Source of the DNA: an uncultured Lachnospiraceae bacterium | GTDB taxonomy: Bacteria; Bacillota; Clostridia; Lachnospirales; Lachnospiraceae | Assembly (NCBI GenBank): GCA_902767015.1 | Contig: CACXFV010000090.1 | Span: 1 to 51,180, forward strand | Direction: 5' to 3' | DNA length: 51,180 bases | In this document: piece after piece, positions 8,759-18,115 of the stretch | How the letters are laid out: every line of letters starts with the position of its first letter | Numbering within the stretch: position 1 is the first letter of the stretch | Notes under the pieces: generated by a model | Database searches by the model: none | Seen by the model: the letters and a program-made list of their open reading frames with translations, nothing else | What the model was told of the DNA's origin: nothing | Position numbers and translations under genes: made by a program

Positions 8759-10036
8759 TTAATTATAAAACACCTGTGTTCCAATGATAGAATAATTATT
8801 ATATCTTGAATAATTTGCAACATAATTCATACAGAAAAACAAGTAATCCGGTACGTTATTGACACCTGACAAGGCTTCATTGGCAGCCTGAACAGACTCA
8901 CTGTTTGGTCCATTGGCAATCACACTGGCAAGTCTTCCGTTGGTAACAACGCTGAACTGTCCTCTTGCATAAATGACTGATGAGATAGAGTCTCCAAATC
9001 CTCTGTTTACTCTGTTAAGCACTACGTTTGCAACAGCAAGCTTACCTTCATATGGCTCTGAACCTGCTTCAGCGTGTACAAGACATGCGAGAAGATATGC
9101 ATCATCCGTATTTGCATCATAAGAGGAACCCACTACTGTCTCAACTGTCTTACTCTCATTTTCAATTCTCGCCTGCTCTTCTTTCTCCTCTGCCTCTCTC
9201 TGCTGTCTCTCAAGCTCTTCCTGATGCTTTCTTTCTTCCTCTTCTCTTAATCTTTCCTGTTCTTCTTCTATAGTAATGGCATTACCCGTTCTAAATTCAA
9301 TCTTTGCATAATCCTGTGAAACATATCCCGTCTCGCCGTCATACTGAATCTCAATCCATCCGTCAGAAATATTACTTACCGTATAAACATCATTAACCTC
9401 TGCAAGACCTAATACTGTGGCATCTGTTCCTGCTGCTTTCCTTACTCTTATATTATCTTCTGTTATGACCGCTTTGCGTGCGCCTGTTTCAATCGCTTTA
9501 TTCTCAGCATCTTTTCCAAATAGCAAATAATCTGTAGCGACATATCCCTCTACATTGCCTGAGCTGATTTTTGTCCACTGGTCACCCTTCTCAATGACGG
9601 TTCCGCCGGCTCCTTCATAAAGCTTTCCGATTACCTCTGCCTCTTCACCGGCCGACTCTCTGACGTTGAGATATTCATTAATATTCACCATGAACTGATT
9701 ATCCCACTCTGACTTCGGCTGCTCTGACGCTTCACTCTCCTGCTCTTTCTGCTCACCTGCTGTCTCTTCTTCCTGCTGCTTAGAAGCCGTCTCTTCGCTG
9801 CTGTCTTCTTCTGACTCACCAAGCACTTCTTTGACACTTCCCATAACAAGATTTCTGTCAATCGGTTCAAGTGACATTGTCTCCTCTATAACAGTTTCCT
9901 CATTATTATTTGCAACTGTATTTTCATTATCCTTGTCTGTAGGAATAATACCCGCAACTCCCATCGCAACAGCACCTGCTAATAATAAAGCACCTGCCAA
10001 AGCTGCTATTGTCTTCTTTCTACTTATCAATTTCAT
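8759..10036 (-). CDS. SH3-domain cell wall hydrolase (SleB/Hydrolase_2 family)
   Basis: A 425-residue surface protein. An N-terminal hydrophobic segment (residues about 10-30) anchors or exports it; a Glu/Ser-rich disordered stretch follows (to about 112), then two bacterial SH3 domains (about 116-174 with NEYLNVRESAG, and 188-246 with NIRVRKAAGTDATVLG), a charged Glu/Arg coiled coil (255-297), and a C-terminal SleB-type hydrolase domain (310-425) with the catalytic Glu in LVHAEAG (about E323). Such domains cleave peptidoglycan. The ATG at 10036 follows GGAGG; the ATG at 10048 contains it. It is preceded by a strong promoter with three WalR-like TGTAAC boxes in its leader. Confidence 0.92.
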   Translation of the reverse strand: MKLISRKKTIAALAGALLLAGAVAMGVAGIIPTDKDNENTVANNNEETVIEETMSLEPIDRNLVMGSVKEVLGESEEDSSEETASKQQEEETAGEQKEQESEASEQPKSEWDNQFMVNINEYLNVRESAGEEAEVIGKLYEGAGGTVIEKGDQWTKISSGNVEGYVATDYLLFGKDAENKAIETGARKAVITEDNIRVRKAAGTDATVLGLAEVNDVYTVSNISDGWIEIQYDGETGYVSQDYAKIEFRTGNAITIEEEQERLREEEERKHQEELERQQREAEEKEEQARIENESKTVETVVGSSYDANTDDAYLLACLVHAEAGSEPYEGKLAVANVVLNRVNRGFGDSISSVIYARGQFSVVTNGRLASVIANGPNSESVQAANEALSGVNNVPDYLFFCMNYVANYSRYNNYSIIGTQVFYN

Positions 10037-10069
10037 GAAAACCTCCATTGTTAAATTTCTAATTCATAA

Positions 10070-10132
10070 TTGTTACAGAATTGTTACAACTTGTTACAGA
10101 AGTATTGTATCAGAGTTAAATTTTTTTGTCAA
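10070..10132 (-). promoter_or_regulatory. Promoter with three WalR-like TGTAAC direct repeats
   Basis: Minus strand TTGACA (10127-10132), 17-bp spacer, TACAAT (10104-10109). Directly downstream, across the likely transcription start, are TGTAAC boxes spaced by 4 and 5 bases (10070-10098). The WalR/YycF consensus is TGTWAH-N5-TGTWAH, and WalR regulons centre on cell wall hydrolases, which is what this gene encodes. Location downstream of the -10 suggests repression. Confidence 0.65.
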
Positions 10133-10305
10133 GTTCACCATCCGGTATTTTGCGGCTCAAAAGCTTGTTTAGTTTACATAAATTATGCTTGTTTTTTGCT
10201 TATTCTAGACATATTTGTGTACTTTTTATACTCTGATTGATAATATTTGTACAGTTTTCACAAAATTACATTTTAATATTTATAAAGTTGACTGCGCATA
10301 GTAAT

Positions 10306-11118
10306 TCAGACAATATTCTGTCGCATGACCTCATACATTAATATAGTTGCCGCACACGCAGCATTCAGTGATTCTACCCGTCCCAGCATCGGTATCTTTA
10401 TCAGTTCATCCGCCTGCTGTGCTACAGCCTCACTGATGCCATTACTCTCATTACCTATAATAAAGGCAGTGGGCTGACGATAATCTTTTCTGTAATACTC
10501 TTCTTTTCCTTTCAGATGGGCTGCATATATCCTGATACCATTACTCTTAAGAAGTTCTATGGTTTCTTCCATACTTTCCGTATAGGTAAATGGCATTCTA
10601 AAGATAGCTCCCATGGTAGAACGCACCACCTTAGGATTGTAGATATCAACAGTATTTCTGCTCATTATGATTCCCCTGACTCCTGCCGCCTCTGATGTTC
10701 TGAGTATGGTGCCGAGATTCCCCGGATCGTTAATGTCTTCTAATAACAGGAATAACCTGCTCTTACTCTTTACAGTATCTCCTGTTTTTTCCTCATCGCG
10801 GATGATTTCTGTTACCGGCAGCACAGTTCTTCTTACAACTGTCAATATCCCCTGAGGGGTTACAGTATCTGACATTTTCTTAAAAACCTCGTCACTCACC
10901 AGCTCATAAGGTGATGTTTCTACCTTTTTTTTCATGTCAGCAGACAGGTTTTCAAAAAATGTATCTGTAACATAGCTCTTGATGATTCTGTGAGAGGGTA
11001 CCTCTGAAAATAGTTTAATTCCTTCTATAATAAAACAATTCTCCTTATTTCTGAGAGCTGCTTTTTTCTGAAGGGCTGCAATATTCTTAACCTGCTGATT
11101 GGAAGTTGAACTAATCAT
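10306..11118 (-). CDS. TrmH/SpoU-family RNA 2'-O-methyltransferase
   Basis: 270 residues. The N-terminal part (about 1-95) is the substrate-binding SpoU_sub_bind/L30e-like domain (NKENCFIIEGIKLFSEV), and the C-terminal part is the SPOUT knot with the three family motifs: LLEDINDPGNLGTILRTSEA, AFIIGNESNGIS and IPMLGRVESLNAACAATILM, which bind S-adenosylmethionine. Likely target is 23S rRNA (RlmB/TsnR/YsgA group), but a tRNA target cannot be excluded. It sits between pfkA and the hydrolase promoter. Confidence 0.92.
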   Translation of the reverse strand: MISSTSNQQVKNIAALQKKAALRNKENCFIIEGIKLFSEVPSHRIIKSYVTDTFFENLSADMKKKVETSPYELVSDEVFKKMSDTVTPQGILTVVRRTVLPVTEIIRDEEKTGDTVKSKSRLFLLLEDINDPGNLGTILRTSEAAGVRGIIMSRNTVDIYNPKVVRSTMGAIFRMPFTYTESMEETIELLKSNGIRIYAAHLKGKEEYYRKDYRQPTAFIIGNESNGISEAVAQQADELIKIPMLGRVESLNAACAATILMYEVMRQNIV

Positions 11119-11220
11119 ACTACTCTATCTTACTCCTTACGATAATCTGCTATATAATATAAGTAACAGTTCAGATAACCGCTATCCGCAAAATATCTTC
11201 CACACTGTTACGACAAAAGA

Positions 11221-11250
11221 AATGCAGGCACCCCAAAAAATGCCTGCATT
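11221..11250 (-). terminator. pfkA terminator
   Basis: Perfect 10-bp stem AATGCAGGCA/TGCCTGCATT with a 10-base loop, 6 bases after the pfkA stop, followed on the minus strand by TCTTTTG. Confidence 0.75.
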
Positions 11251-11255
11251 GAATC

Positions 11256-12230
11256 TTATCTTGCGAGATTTCCACTGACCGTAAACTGATACTCATCAAT
11301 GTTTTTCTTCATTGCAAGTGCTTCATCAATCTCAAAGTCTACATATTCTCCCTTTGAATATGCCACTACTCTGTTACTCTTGCCCTCTCTGAGCAAATCC
11401 ACGGCATACGCACCCATGATAGAAGCATACACTCTGTCCTTACAGGTAGGACTTCCGCCTCTCTGGAGATGTCCGAGAATGGTTGCCCTTGTCTCCATGC
11501 CTGTCTCTCTCTCTACTCTCTCTGCCAATTCCTGTGACTTACCGATACCCTCTGCATTGATAACGATATGATGCTTCTTACCTTTCTTTCTTGTCTCTTT
11601 GATATGTTCAATCAATTTTTCTACATTACCGTCATATTTCTCCGGAAGAAGAATATCCTCTGCTCCATTGGCGATACCACACCATAAAGCGATATAGCCG
11701 GCATTTCTTCCCATCACTTCAATAATACTACATCTTTCATGTGAGGTAGAGGTATCACGAATCTTATCGATTGCCTCCATCGCAGTGTTCACCGCCGTGT
11801 CAAAACCTATCGTATAGTCCGTGCAGGCAATGTCAAGGTCTATGGTGCCGGGAATTCCGATGGTATTAATTCCCAGATGTGACAACTTCTGTGCTCCCTG
11901 AAACGAACCGTCGCCGCCTATTACCACAAGTCCCTGTATGCCATGCTTCTTACATATCTCAGCTCCTTTTTGCTGACCCTCGGGTGTTCTGAACTCATGA
12001 CATCTTGCCGTATAGAGTATCGTACCGCCTCTCTGGATAATATCTGCTACGCTCTTCGTATCCATATCCACAATTTCTTCATTGAGAAGTCCTGCATAAC
12101 CACGCATAATTCCCTTAACTTTAAGTCCCTTTGAAATAGCGGTTCTCACAACAGCTCTTATGGCTGCATTCATTCCCGGTGCATCGCCTCCGCTAGTCAA
12201 CACTCCGATTGTGCTTATCTGTTCATTCAT
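11256..12230 (-). CDS. pfkA: ATP-dependent 6-phosphofructokinase
   Basis: Phosphorylates fructose 6-phosphate, the committed step of glycolysis. 324 residues, the size of bacterial PfkA. ATP site LTSGGDAPGMNAAIR (11-25) and GGDGSFQGA (105-113); catalytic segment PGTIDLDI with Asp131 and Asp133; substrate segment IIEVMGRNAGY; regulatory-site basic residues in GHLQRGGSPTCKDR. The residue between the two catalytic Asps is Leu132 where E. coli has Asn; a variant I believe recurs in related clostridia. It lies 83 bp downstream of dnaE, so it may be read from that transcript; its own terminator follows. Confidence 0.97.
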   Translation of the reverse strand: MNEQISTIGVLTSGGDAPGMNAAIRAVVRTAISKGLKVKGIMRGYAGLLNEEIVDMDTKSVADIIQRGGTILYTARCHEFRTPEGQQKGAEICKKHGIQGLVVIGGDGSFQGAQKLSHLGINTIGIPGTIDLDIACTDYTIGFDTAVNTAMEAIDKIRDTSTSHERCSIIEVMGRNAGYIALWCGIANGAEDILLPEKYDGNVEKLIEHIKETRKKGKKHHIVINAEGIGKSQELAERVERETGMETRATILGHLQRGGSPTCKDRVYASIMGAYAVDLLREGKSNRVVAYSKGEYVDFEIDEALAMKKNIDEYQFTVSGNLAR

Positions 12231-12313
12231 AAATCTCTACCTGTCCTTTCAACACAAATTATGTGAATCTACATAGAATTATATGCTATTTTGAAGGTTA
12301 TTTCAATGCTTTT

Positions 12314-15300
12314 CTAATGCTTTTCCACGACTTTTATATTCCCTTCTCCAAACTCTTCCTCAAGCTGCTTCGTAAGCTGTCTGTCCGCCTTCACAGACAT
12401 ATTCGGGGGATAGATTTTTTTCTGCTTTTCCGCCTTCAGATATATGATAACACTATCATTTCCATCGCTCTCTCTTAAAACTGTCTCAAGTCTTTTCTGT
12501 TGACGAAAATATTCCTCCTTGTTGACAAACTGAACCCATAACTGCGACTGTGGCTGTTCAAATTCTGATATTTTATCACAGATTAGCTTTCCCTGCGTCT
12601 CTTCACTGATGGTAACCTTACCTCTTATCAGCAGCTTGGCATCACTCTTTATCATATACCGGCATTTTTCGAGAATATTAGGAAAAACTAAAACCTCAAC
12701 CGTTCCATACAAGTCCTCCAATGTGATAAATGCCATGGTCTTGCCGCTTCTGGTGTTTTTGATGGTTATATTCTCCACCATACCGCCTATCGTAGTATAT
12801 TCATTGTCTTTTACAATGGAATTGCCTTCTTCATCCACAATAAAATCCTTAGAATATGCCTTCACGCTTTTTTCCAAGATACTTTTATACTTTTCCAGAG
12901 GATGTCCCGATACATAGACACCCAGCACCTCCTTCTCAAATGCAAGCTTATCTTCCTTTTCATAATCCTCAATATCAGGATATTGAATGTCGAACTCCTC
13001 CTTTACCTCATCTGAGACGAAATCAAACAGACTCATCTGCCCTGTAATAGATTTTTTCTTATCCTCCAACACCCTGTCTAACACCTGCTGATAGACGGTC
13101 ATCAACTGCCTTCTGTTCGGATTAAGACTGTCAAAGGCACCTGCCTTGATAAAATTCTCTATGGTCCTCTTGTTCACATCTTTTCCCAGTGTCCGCTCTA
13201 TGAAATCCTTTAAATTCTTATATTTTCCATTAGCAGTGCGTTCCTGCACAATATTCTCAATGACAGACTTTCCGACACTTTTAATGGCACTTAAGCCATA
13301 CCTGATCTTACCCTCCGATACAGAAAAACCGCTTTCACCTTCATTGATATCCGGAGGAAGAATATCGATTCCCATAGCTCTGGAGGTAATAATATACTCT
13401 GATACCTTTGTATTGTTTTCAATAACCGATGTCATAAGAGCAGCCATATACTCTACCGGATAATAATATTTGAGGTAGGCAGTCTGATAAGATACCACCG
13501 CATAAGCTGCCGCATGCGACTTATTAAAGGCATATTTGGCAAAATCCATCATGTCATTGTAAATCTTGATGGCAACCTGCTCCGGAATCCCGTTGGCAAT
13601 ACAGCCCTTAACATTTTCCTCCGGATTGCCATAGACAAAGTTATACCTCTCCTTTTCCATGACGCTCTGCTTTTTTTTGGACATTGCTCTTCGCACAAGG
13701 TCACTGCGCCCTAATGTATAACCTGCCAGCTCCCTGACAATCTGCATTACCTGCTCCTGGTAGACGATACAGCCATAGGTAGGCTTGAGTATCTTTTCCA
13801 GTTGAGGACAGTCATAAGTGATACTGTCTCTTTGATTCTTACCCTTAATATACTTAGGAATAAAATCCATTGGTCCCGGTCTGTACAGTGAAATCCCTGC
13901 AATAATATCTTCCAGACTGTGTGGCTTCAATTCCTTCATGAAATTCTTCATTCCGGCACTCTCTAACTGAAAGATGCCATCCGTCTTTCCCGTTCCGATA
14001 TAGTCGAGGACCTGATGGTCATTATAATCAATCGCATACAAATCTATCTTGTTTCCGGTTGATTTTTCTGCGTTGATTGCCGCATTTTTAATCACGGTGA
14101 GGGTTCTGAGTCCCAGAAAATCCATCTTTAATAACCCTAGCTCTTCAAGGGTTGTCATAATATACTGTGTCGTGACAGAGCCATCCGATGCCCTTGACAA
14201 CGGCACATATTCATCCACCGACTTCTGGCTGATAACAACCCCCGCCGCATGCATGGAAGTATGTCTTGGCAGACCCTCAAGTCTTCTCGCCATCTGAATC
14301 AGATGATGAATCTGTTCATCCTTATCATACAATTCAAGCAGTTCATTATTCTGTTTCAGTGCCTTGTCAATCGTGATGCCAAGTTCATTGGGAATCATTT
14401 TTGCGACACTGTCCACCTGTGCATAGGGCAAATCTAACACTCTTCCCACATCCCTGATGACATTTCTCGCCGCAAGGGTTCCAAAGGTGACAATCTGAAC
14501 TACCCTGTCTTTTCCGTATTTTCTGACTACATAATCTATGACCTCCTGACGGCGCTCATAACAGAAATCCACGTCAATATCCGGCATCGACACTCTCTCC
14601 GGATTGAGAAATCTCTCAAAAAGAAGGTCATACTTAATCGGATCAATATCCGTAATCTCAAGACAGTAGGATACGATACTTCCGGCTGCTGAGCCTCTGC
14701 CCGGTCCAACCATAATATCATTTTTCTTGGCATAATTGATAAAATCCCATACTATCAGAAAATAATCCACATACCCCATTGTATTAATGACAGAAAGCTC
14801 ATAATCAAGCCTTTTTCGCAAGGTGCCGTCATCATCCGGATATTTTTTCTCCAGTCCCATGGTACACAGATAATTCAGATATTCCCATGAAGTATAGCCC
14901 TCCGGCACTTCATACTTAGGGAGCTTTGTCACACCAAACTCAATATTTACATCACAGCGCATAGCTATCTTGTGCGTATTCTCTATCGCCTCCGGCGCGT
15001 AAGAAAACAGCCTGCGCATCTCTTCTTCCGACTTCAGATAATACTGCCCGCCCTCATAACGCATTCTATCCTCATCCGTTACTTTCTTACCGGTCTGGAT
15101 ACACAAAAGTATGTCATGGGCAGCGGCATCTTCTGCATTGATATAATGAACATCATTGGTGGCTACCAGTTCAACACCGATTTCCTTACTAAGTCTTAAC
15201 AGGCTGTGATTGACCAGCTTCTGCTCCTCTATCCCGTGATCCTGCAGCTCCAGAAAGTAATTCTCCCTGCCAAAGATATGAAGATACTTTAAGGCTGCCT

Positions 15301-15769
15301 GCTTTCCCTCTTCATAAAGTCCTCTTGCAAGATATCTTTGAACTTCTCCCGCAAGGCAGGCACTTAATGCAATAATCCCCTCACTATACTGCTCTAAAAT
15401 CTCATAGTCTACACGAGGCTTATAATAAAATCCATCGATAAATCCCTTTGAAACAATCTTCATAAGATTGGAATAGCCGGTATCGTTCTCGGCCAACAGC
15501 ACAAGGTGATAATACCTGTCCTCTGACTGTCCCGCGCCCTTGTCGAATCTGGAACCCGGTGCAACGTAAATTTCACAGCCTATGACCGGTCTTATCCCCG
15601 CCTCCCTTGCTGCTTTATAAAAATCAATTACGCCATACATCACGCCGTGATCGGTTATGGCAAGACTGTCCATTCCTAATTCCTTCGCCCTTGCAATCAA
15701 TTCTTTAATCTTGCAGGAACCGTCTAACAGACTGAACTCTGTATGCACATGCAAATGTGTAAAACTCAT
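12314..15769 (-). CDS. dnaE: DNA polymerase III alpha subunit (DnaE)
   Basis: 1151-residue replicative polymerase of the DnaE1 class. Domains in order: N-terminal PHP domain (FTHLHVHTEFSLLDG), polymerase palm/thumb/fingers with the catalytic Asp pair PDIDVDF near residue 400 and the third Asp further on, helix-hairpin-helix, and a C-terminal OB fold (TTIGGMVENITIKNTRSGK) before the tau-binding tail. Clostridia use PolC for most elongation with DnaE as partner; this is the DnaE, not PolC, as there is no inserted exonuclease. The ATG follows GAGGAG. It begins an operon with pfkA. Confidence 0.97.
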   Translation of the reverse strand: MSFTHLHVHTEFSLLDGSCKIKELIARAKELGMDSLAITDHGVMYGVIDFYKAAREAGIRPVIGCEIYVAPGSRFDKGAGQSEDRYYHLVLLAENDTGYSNLMKIVSKGFIDGFYYKPRVDYEILEQYSEGIIALSACLAGEVQRYLARGLYEEGKQAALKYLHIFGRENYFLELQDHGIEEQKLVNHSLLRLSKEIGVELVATNDVHYINAEDAAAHDILLCIQTGKKVTDEDRMRYEGGQYYLKSEEEMRRLFSYAPEAIENTHKIAMRCDVNIEFGVTKLPKYEVPEGYTSWEYLNYLCTMGLEKKYPDDDGTLRKRLDYELSVINTMGYVDYFLIVWDFINYAKKNDIMVGPGRGSAAGSIVSYCLEITDIDPIKYDLLFERFLNPERVSMPDIDVDFCYERRQEVIDYVVRKYGKDRVVQIVTFGTLAARNVIRDVGRVLDLPYAQVDSVAKMIPNELGITIDKALKQNNELLELYDKDEQIHHLIQMARRLEGLPRHTSMHAAGVVISQKSVDEYVPLSRASDGSVTTQYIMTTLEELGLLKMDFLGLRTLTVIKNAAINAEKSTGNKIDLYAIDYNDHQVLDYIGTGKTDGIFQLESAGMKNFMKELKPHSLEDIIAGISLYRPGPMDFIPKYIKGKNQRDSITYDCPQLEKILKPTYGCIVYQEQVMQIVRELAGYTLGRSDLVRRAMSKKKQSVMEKERYNFVYGNPEENVKGCIANGIPEQVAIKIYNDMMDFAKYAFNKSHAAAYAVVSYQTAYLKYYYPVEYMAALMTSVIENNTKVSEYIITSRAMGIDILPPDINEGESGFSVSEGKIRYGLSAIKSVGKSVIENIVQERTANGKYKNLKDFIERTLGKDVNKRTIENFIKAGAFDSLNPNRRQLMTVYQQVLDRVLEDKKKSITGQMSLFDFVSDEVKEEFDIQYPDIEDYEKEDKLAFEKEVLGVYVSGHPLEKYKSILEKSVKAYSKDFIVDEEGNSIVKDNEYTTIGGMVENITIKNTRSGKTMAFITLEDLYGTVEVLVFPNILEKCRYMIKSDAKLLIRGKVTISEETQGKLICDKISEFEQPQSQLWVQFVNKEEYFRQQKRLETVLRESDGNDSVIIYLKAEKQKKIYPPNMSVKADRQLTKQLEEEFGEGNIKVVEKH

Positions 15770-15839
15770 CTCACAAAATCTCCTCTGAAGTGTTAGGGTA
15801 CTTTAGTTGTATTCTATCACAAGCAACAGAATAATTCTA

Positions 15840-16931
15840 CTAAATGATTTCCATTTTTCGTTTTTCCGCCTCTCTTAGCAGACTCTCATTTATCCTGTTT
15901 GCCGTTCCGAAATGCTGTTGTGCCACAATGAGCTTGTCACAGCTGTCAAGCAGTTTGAGTGCCTCCTCTTTCTCCACATCCGATGCATTTTCAAACGGCG
16001 GGGTACATACCACATATTTCGTCATTTCTCTTGCAAAGCAGGCATCGCAGTCATTTTCCTGTAATATTCCGGTTGCAAAAGGAATTTTTTGTTTATTCAG
16101 CCGCATATATACCGGTATTCCCGCGCCGTTCCCCCCAATCACGAATACCTTTGGCGCTGTCTCACACTTTTTCATAAATACAGTACCCAGTTTTGGGGCA
16201 TAGCCGCCATTTTCCACATGAAACAGCCGGTTAATAAAATCATCCTTGTATATTGCTTCACATTCACCATAATACATTACTTTACCATCATCAACACACA
16301 GGATTTTATCTGCCACAAGCCTTACCAGTTCAAGTTCATGCAGTGACATAATTACCGCAGTGCCTCTGTCTGCCATTCCTCTGAGAATTTCCAGTATCTC
16401 CGTCTTATGTCTGATATCGAGAAAGGAGGTAGGCTCATCCAGCACAATGATATCCGGTTCCTGACAGATTGCCATGGCAATACGGATTTTCTGCTTCTGA
16501 CCATCGCTGATTTTTCTGTAGTCCTTGTCTCTGATATCATAGGCATTGACTAACTTTAAGGCATGCTCTGCCTTTTTAATATCCTCTCCTGTAAGGATTC
16601 CGAAGCTGCCTGTGTGGGGATATCTTCCGAGCCTGACAATTTCCTCACAGGTTATCATATCCTGATGAATCTTTTCGGTGGATACAAAGGCGATTTTTTT
16701 GGCAAGTGCCATGCTGCTAATCTGATGAATTGCCTCGCTCTCCACAAATACCTCCCCTGACTGCTTTTTTAACTGTCCGGATATGGTTTTTAATATGGTG
16801 GATTTTCCTGCACCATTGGGACCTATCAGTGTAATGACTTCCCCCTTGACTACCTGTATGTCAATATGACGGATGATGGTACTCCTGCCATATCCCACTG
16901 ACAAATCCTTTGTTTCAAGATATACTTTCAT
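15840..16931 (-). CDS. Cobalamin/heme-type ABC importer ATPase with C-terminal extension
   Basis: ATP-hydrolysing subunit (363 residues) of the B12-riboswitch-controlled importer. Residues about 1-255 are a FecE/BtuD-like ABC domain: Walker A GPNGAGKST, signature ISDGQKQKIRIA, Walker B IIVLDEP, H-loop SLHEL. The signature has SDGQ rather than SGGQ. Residues about 255-363 form an extra domain that starts KVFVIGGNGAGIPVYMRL, like a Rossmann nucleotide loop, and ends in a helical section; it is not part of usual BtuD or FecE proteins. The ATG is three bases from AAGGAAGG; an earlier ATG at 16949 is possible. Last gene of the operon. Confidence 0.9.
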   Translation of the reverse strand: MKVYLETKDLSVGYGRSTIIRHIDIQVVKGEVITLIGPNGAGKSTILKTISGQLKKQSGEVFVESEAIHQISSMALAKKIAFVSTEKIHQDMITCEEIVRLGRYPHTGSFGILTGEDIKKAEHALKLVNAYDIRDKDYRKISDGQKQKIRIAMAICQEPDIIVLDEPTSFLDIRHKTEILEILRGMADRGTAVIMSLHELELVRLVADKILCVDDGKVMYYGECEAIYKDDFINRLFHVENGGYAPKLGTVFMKKCETAPKVFVIGGNGAGIPVYMRLNKQKIPFATGILQENDCDACFAREMTKYVVCTPPFENASDVEKEEALKLLDSCDKLIVAQQHFGTANRINESLLREAEKRKMEII

Positions 16932-17031
16932 GTTCCTTCCTTCTCTCATTGACCAATTGCAACAGTCTTGCTATGGAGCAGACACCGTCTTATAAGCAAA
17001 ATCTGCTGCGCGGCAAACTACAATATCATTC

Positions 17032-18018
17032 TCAGCTTCTCCTCTTCATCATAATGATAATTACCACCGGCGCGCCAAAAATAGCGGTGATAGAGCTGAT
17101 ACTCAATTCTGAGGGTGCAAATACCGTTCTCGCTATCAAATCGCAAAACAGACAAAACACGCCGCCCCCCAACAGACAACCGGTAATCATGACAGCCGGC
17201 TTCGATGTTTTAAACAGATTCCGTATGATGTGCGGTACGGCAATTCCTACAAAAGAAACCGGTCCTGCAAAGGCCGTCACTGTAGCAGAAAGTACACCTG
17301 ACAGCAAAATCAGAAAAAAACGGAATAAATGAATATTCAGTCCTAAGCTTTTGGCATGGGTTTCCCCCAACTGATAGGCGCTAATCTGCTTGGAGAGAAA
17401 CAGCGCAGTCACTGTACACACAACCACAATGGCCGTGATGATTCTGACATTTTCCATCGTCATTCCTGAGAAACTTCCTAAAGACCAGCTGTGAAGATTC
17501 ACAATATTAGAATCGTTGGCAAAGGTCACAATGAAATCCGTAATGGCGGAACAGATATAGCCAATCATAACACCACAAATAACTAATACTGACATCCGGT
17601 TTACCTTCCCTGATACAAGCAGAATAAAAAGCATAGCTATCATTGAGCCTGCAAATGCCGCCGATATCAGTGTGAGTGAGTTGACCGCTATTCCCTGATT
17701 AATCAGTATAATCATCGTCAATGCCACCATCAGCTTGGCACCATGAGAAATTCCCAGAACAAAGGGACCGGCAATGGGATTAGAAAAAAATGTCTGCAAA
17801 AGATAGCCGGATAATGAAAGGGCACCTCCGAGTAACATTGCGCCTAGTGCTCTGGGCAATCTGATATTCCATACTATCTGTCCGTGAAGTTCCTCTCCCT
17901 GTCCCGTCAGAATACGATACAGCTCTTTGATGCTGATAGGTACACTTCCCATATAAAGATTAAAAAATAACAATATTGCCAGTAACACCGTCAACATAAC
18001 ATACCATCTTTTTTTCAT
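17032..18018 (-). CDS. FecCD/BtuC-family ABC importer permease
   Basis: About 328 residues with roughly ten transmembrane helices, the size and hydrophobic pattern of BtuC/FecC/FhuB permeases. Recognisable family segments are WNIRLPRALGAMLLGGALSL near the N-terminus, NPIAGPFVLGISHGAKL, and the C-terminal FVGIAVPHIIRNLF coupling segment that docks on the ATPase. The ATG after GAGGATTTGTG is preferred over an adjacent GTG. It transports a metal chelate or corrinoid across the membrane together with the ATPase (downstream) and substrate-binding lipoprotein (upstream). Confidence 0.93.
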   Translation of the reverse strand: MKKRWYVMLTVLLAILLFFNLYMGSVPISIKELYRILTGQGEELHGQIVWNIRLPRALGAMLLGGALSLSGYLLQTFFSNPIAGPFVLGISHGAKLMVALTMIILINQGIAVNSLTLISAAFAGSMIAMLFILLVSGKVNRMSVLVICGVMIGYICSAITDFIVTFANDSNIVNLHSWSLGSFSGMTMENVRIITAIVVVCTVTALFLSKQISAYQLGETHAKSLGLNIHLFRFFLILLSGVLSATVTAFAGPVSFVGIAVPHIIRNLFKTSKPAVMITGCLLGGGVFCLFCDLIARTVFAPSELSISSITAIFGAPVVIIIMMKRRS

Positions 18019-18115
18019 CACAAATCCTCATTTTCCGTTACCACTCACAGCCGACCTTTTTCAACCCTTTCATCTGATACAACACAACCGCCTTTCATTA
18101 AGATGTTATGATTTA

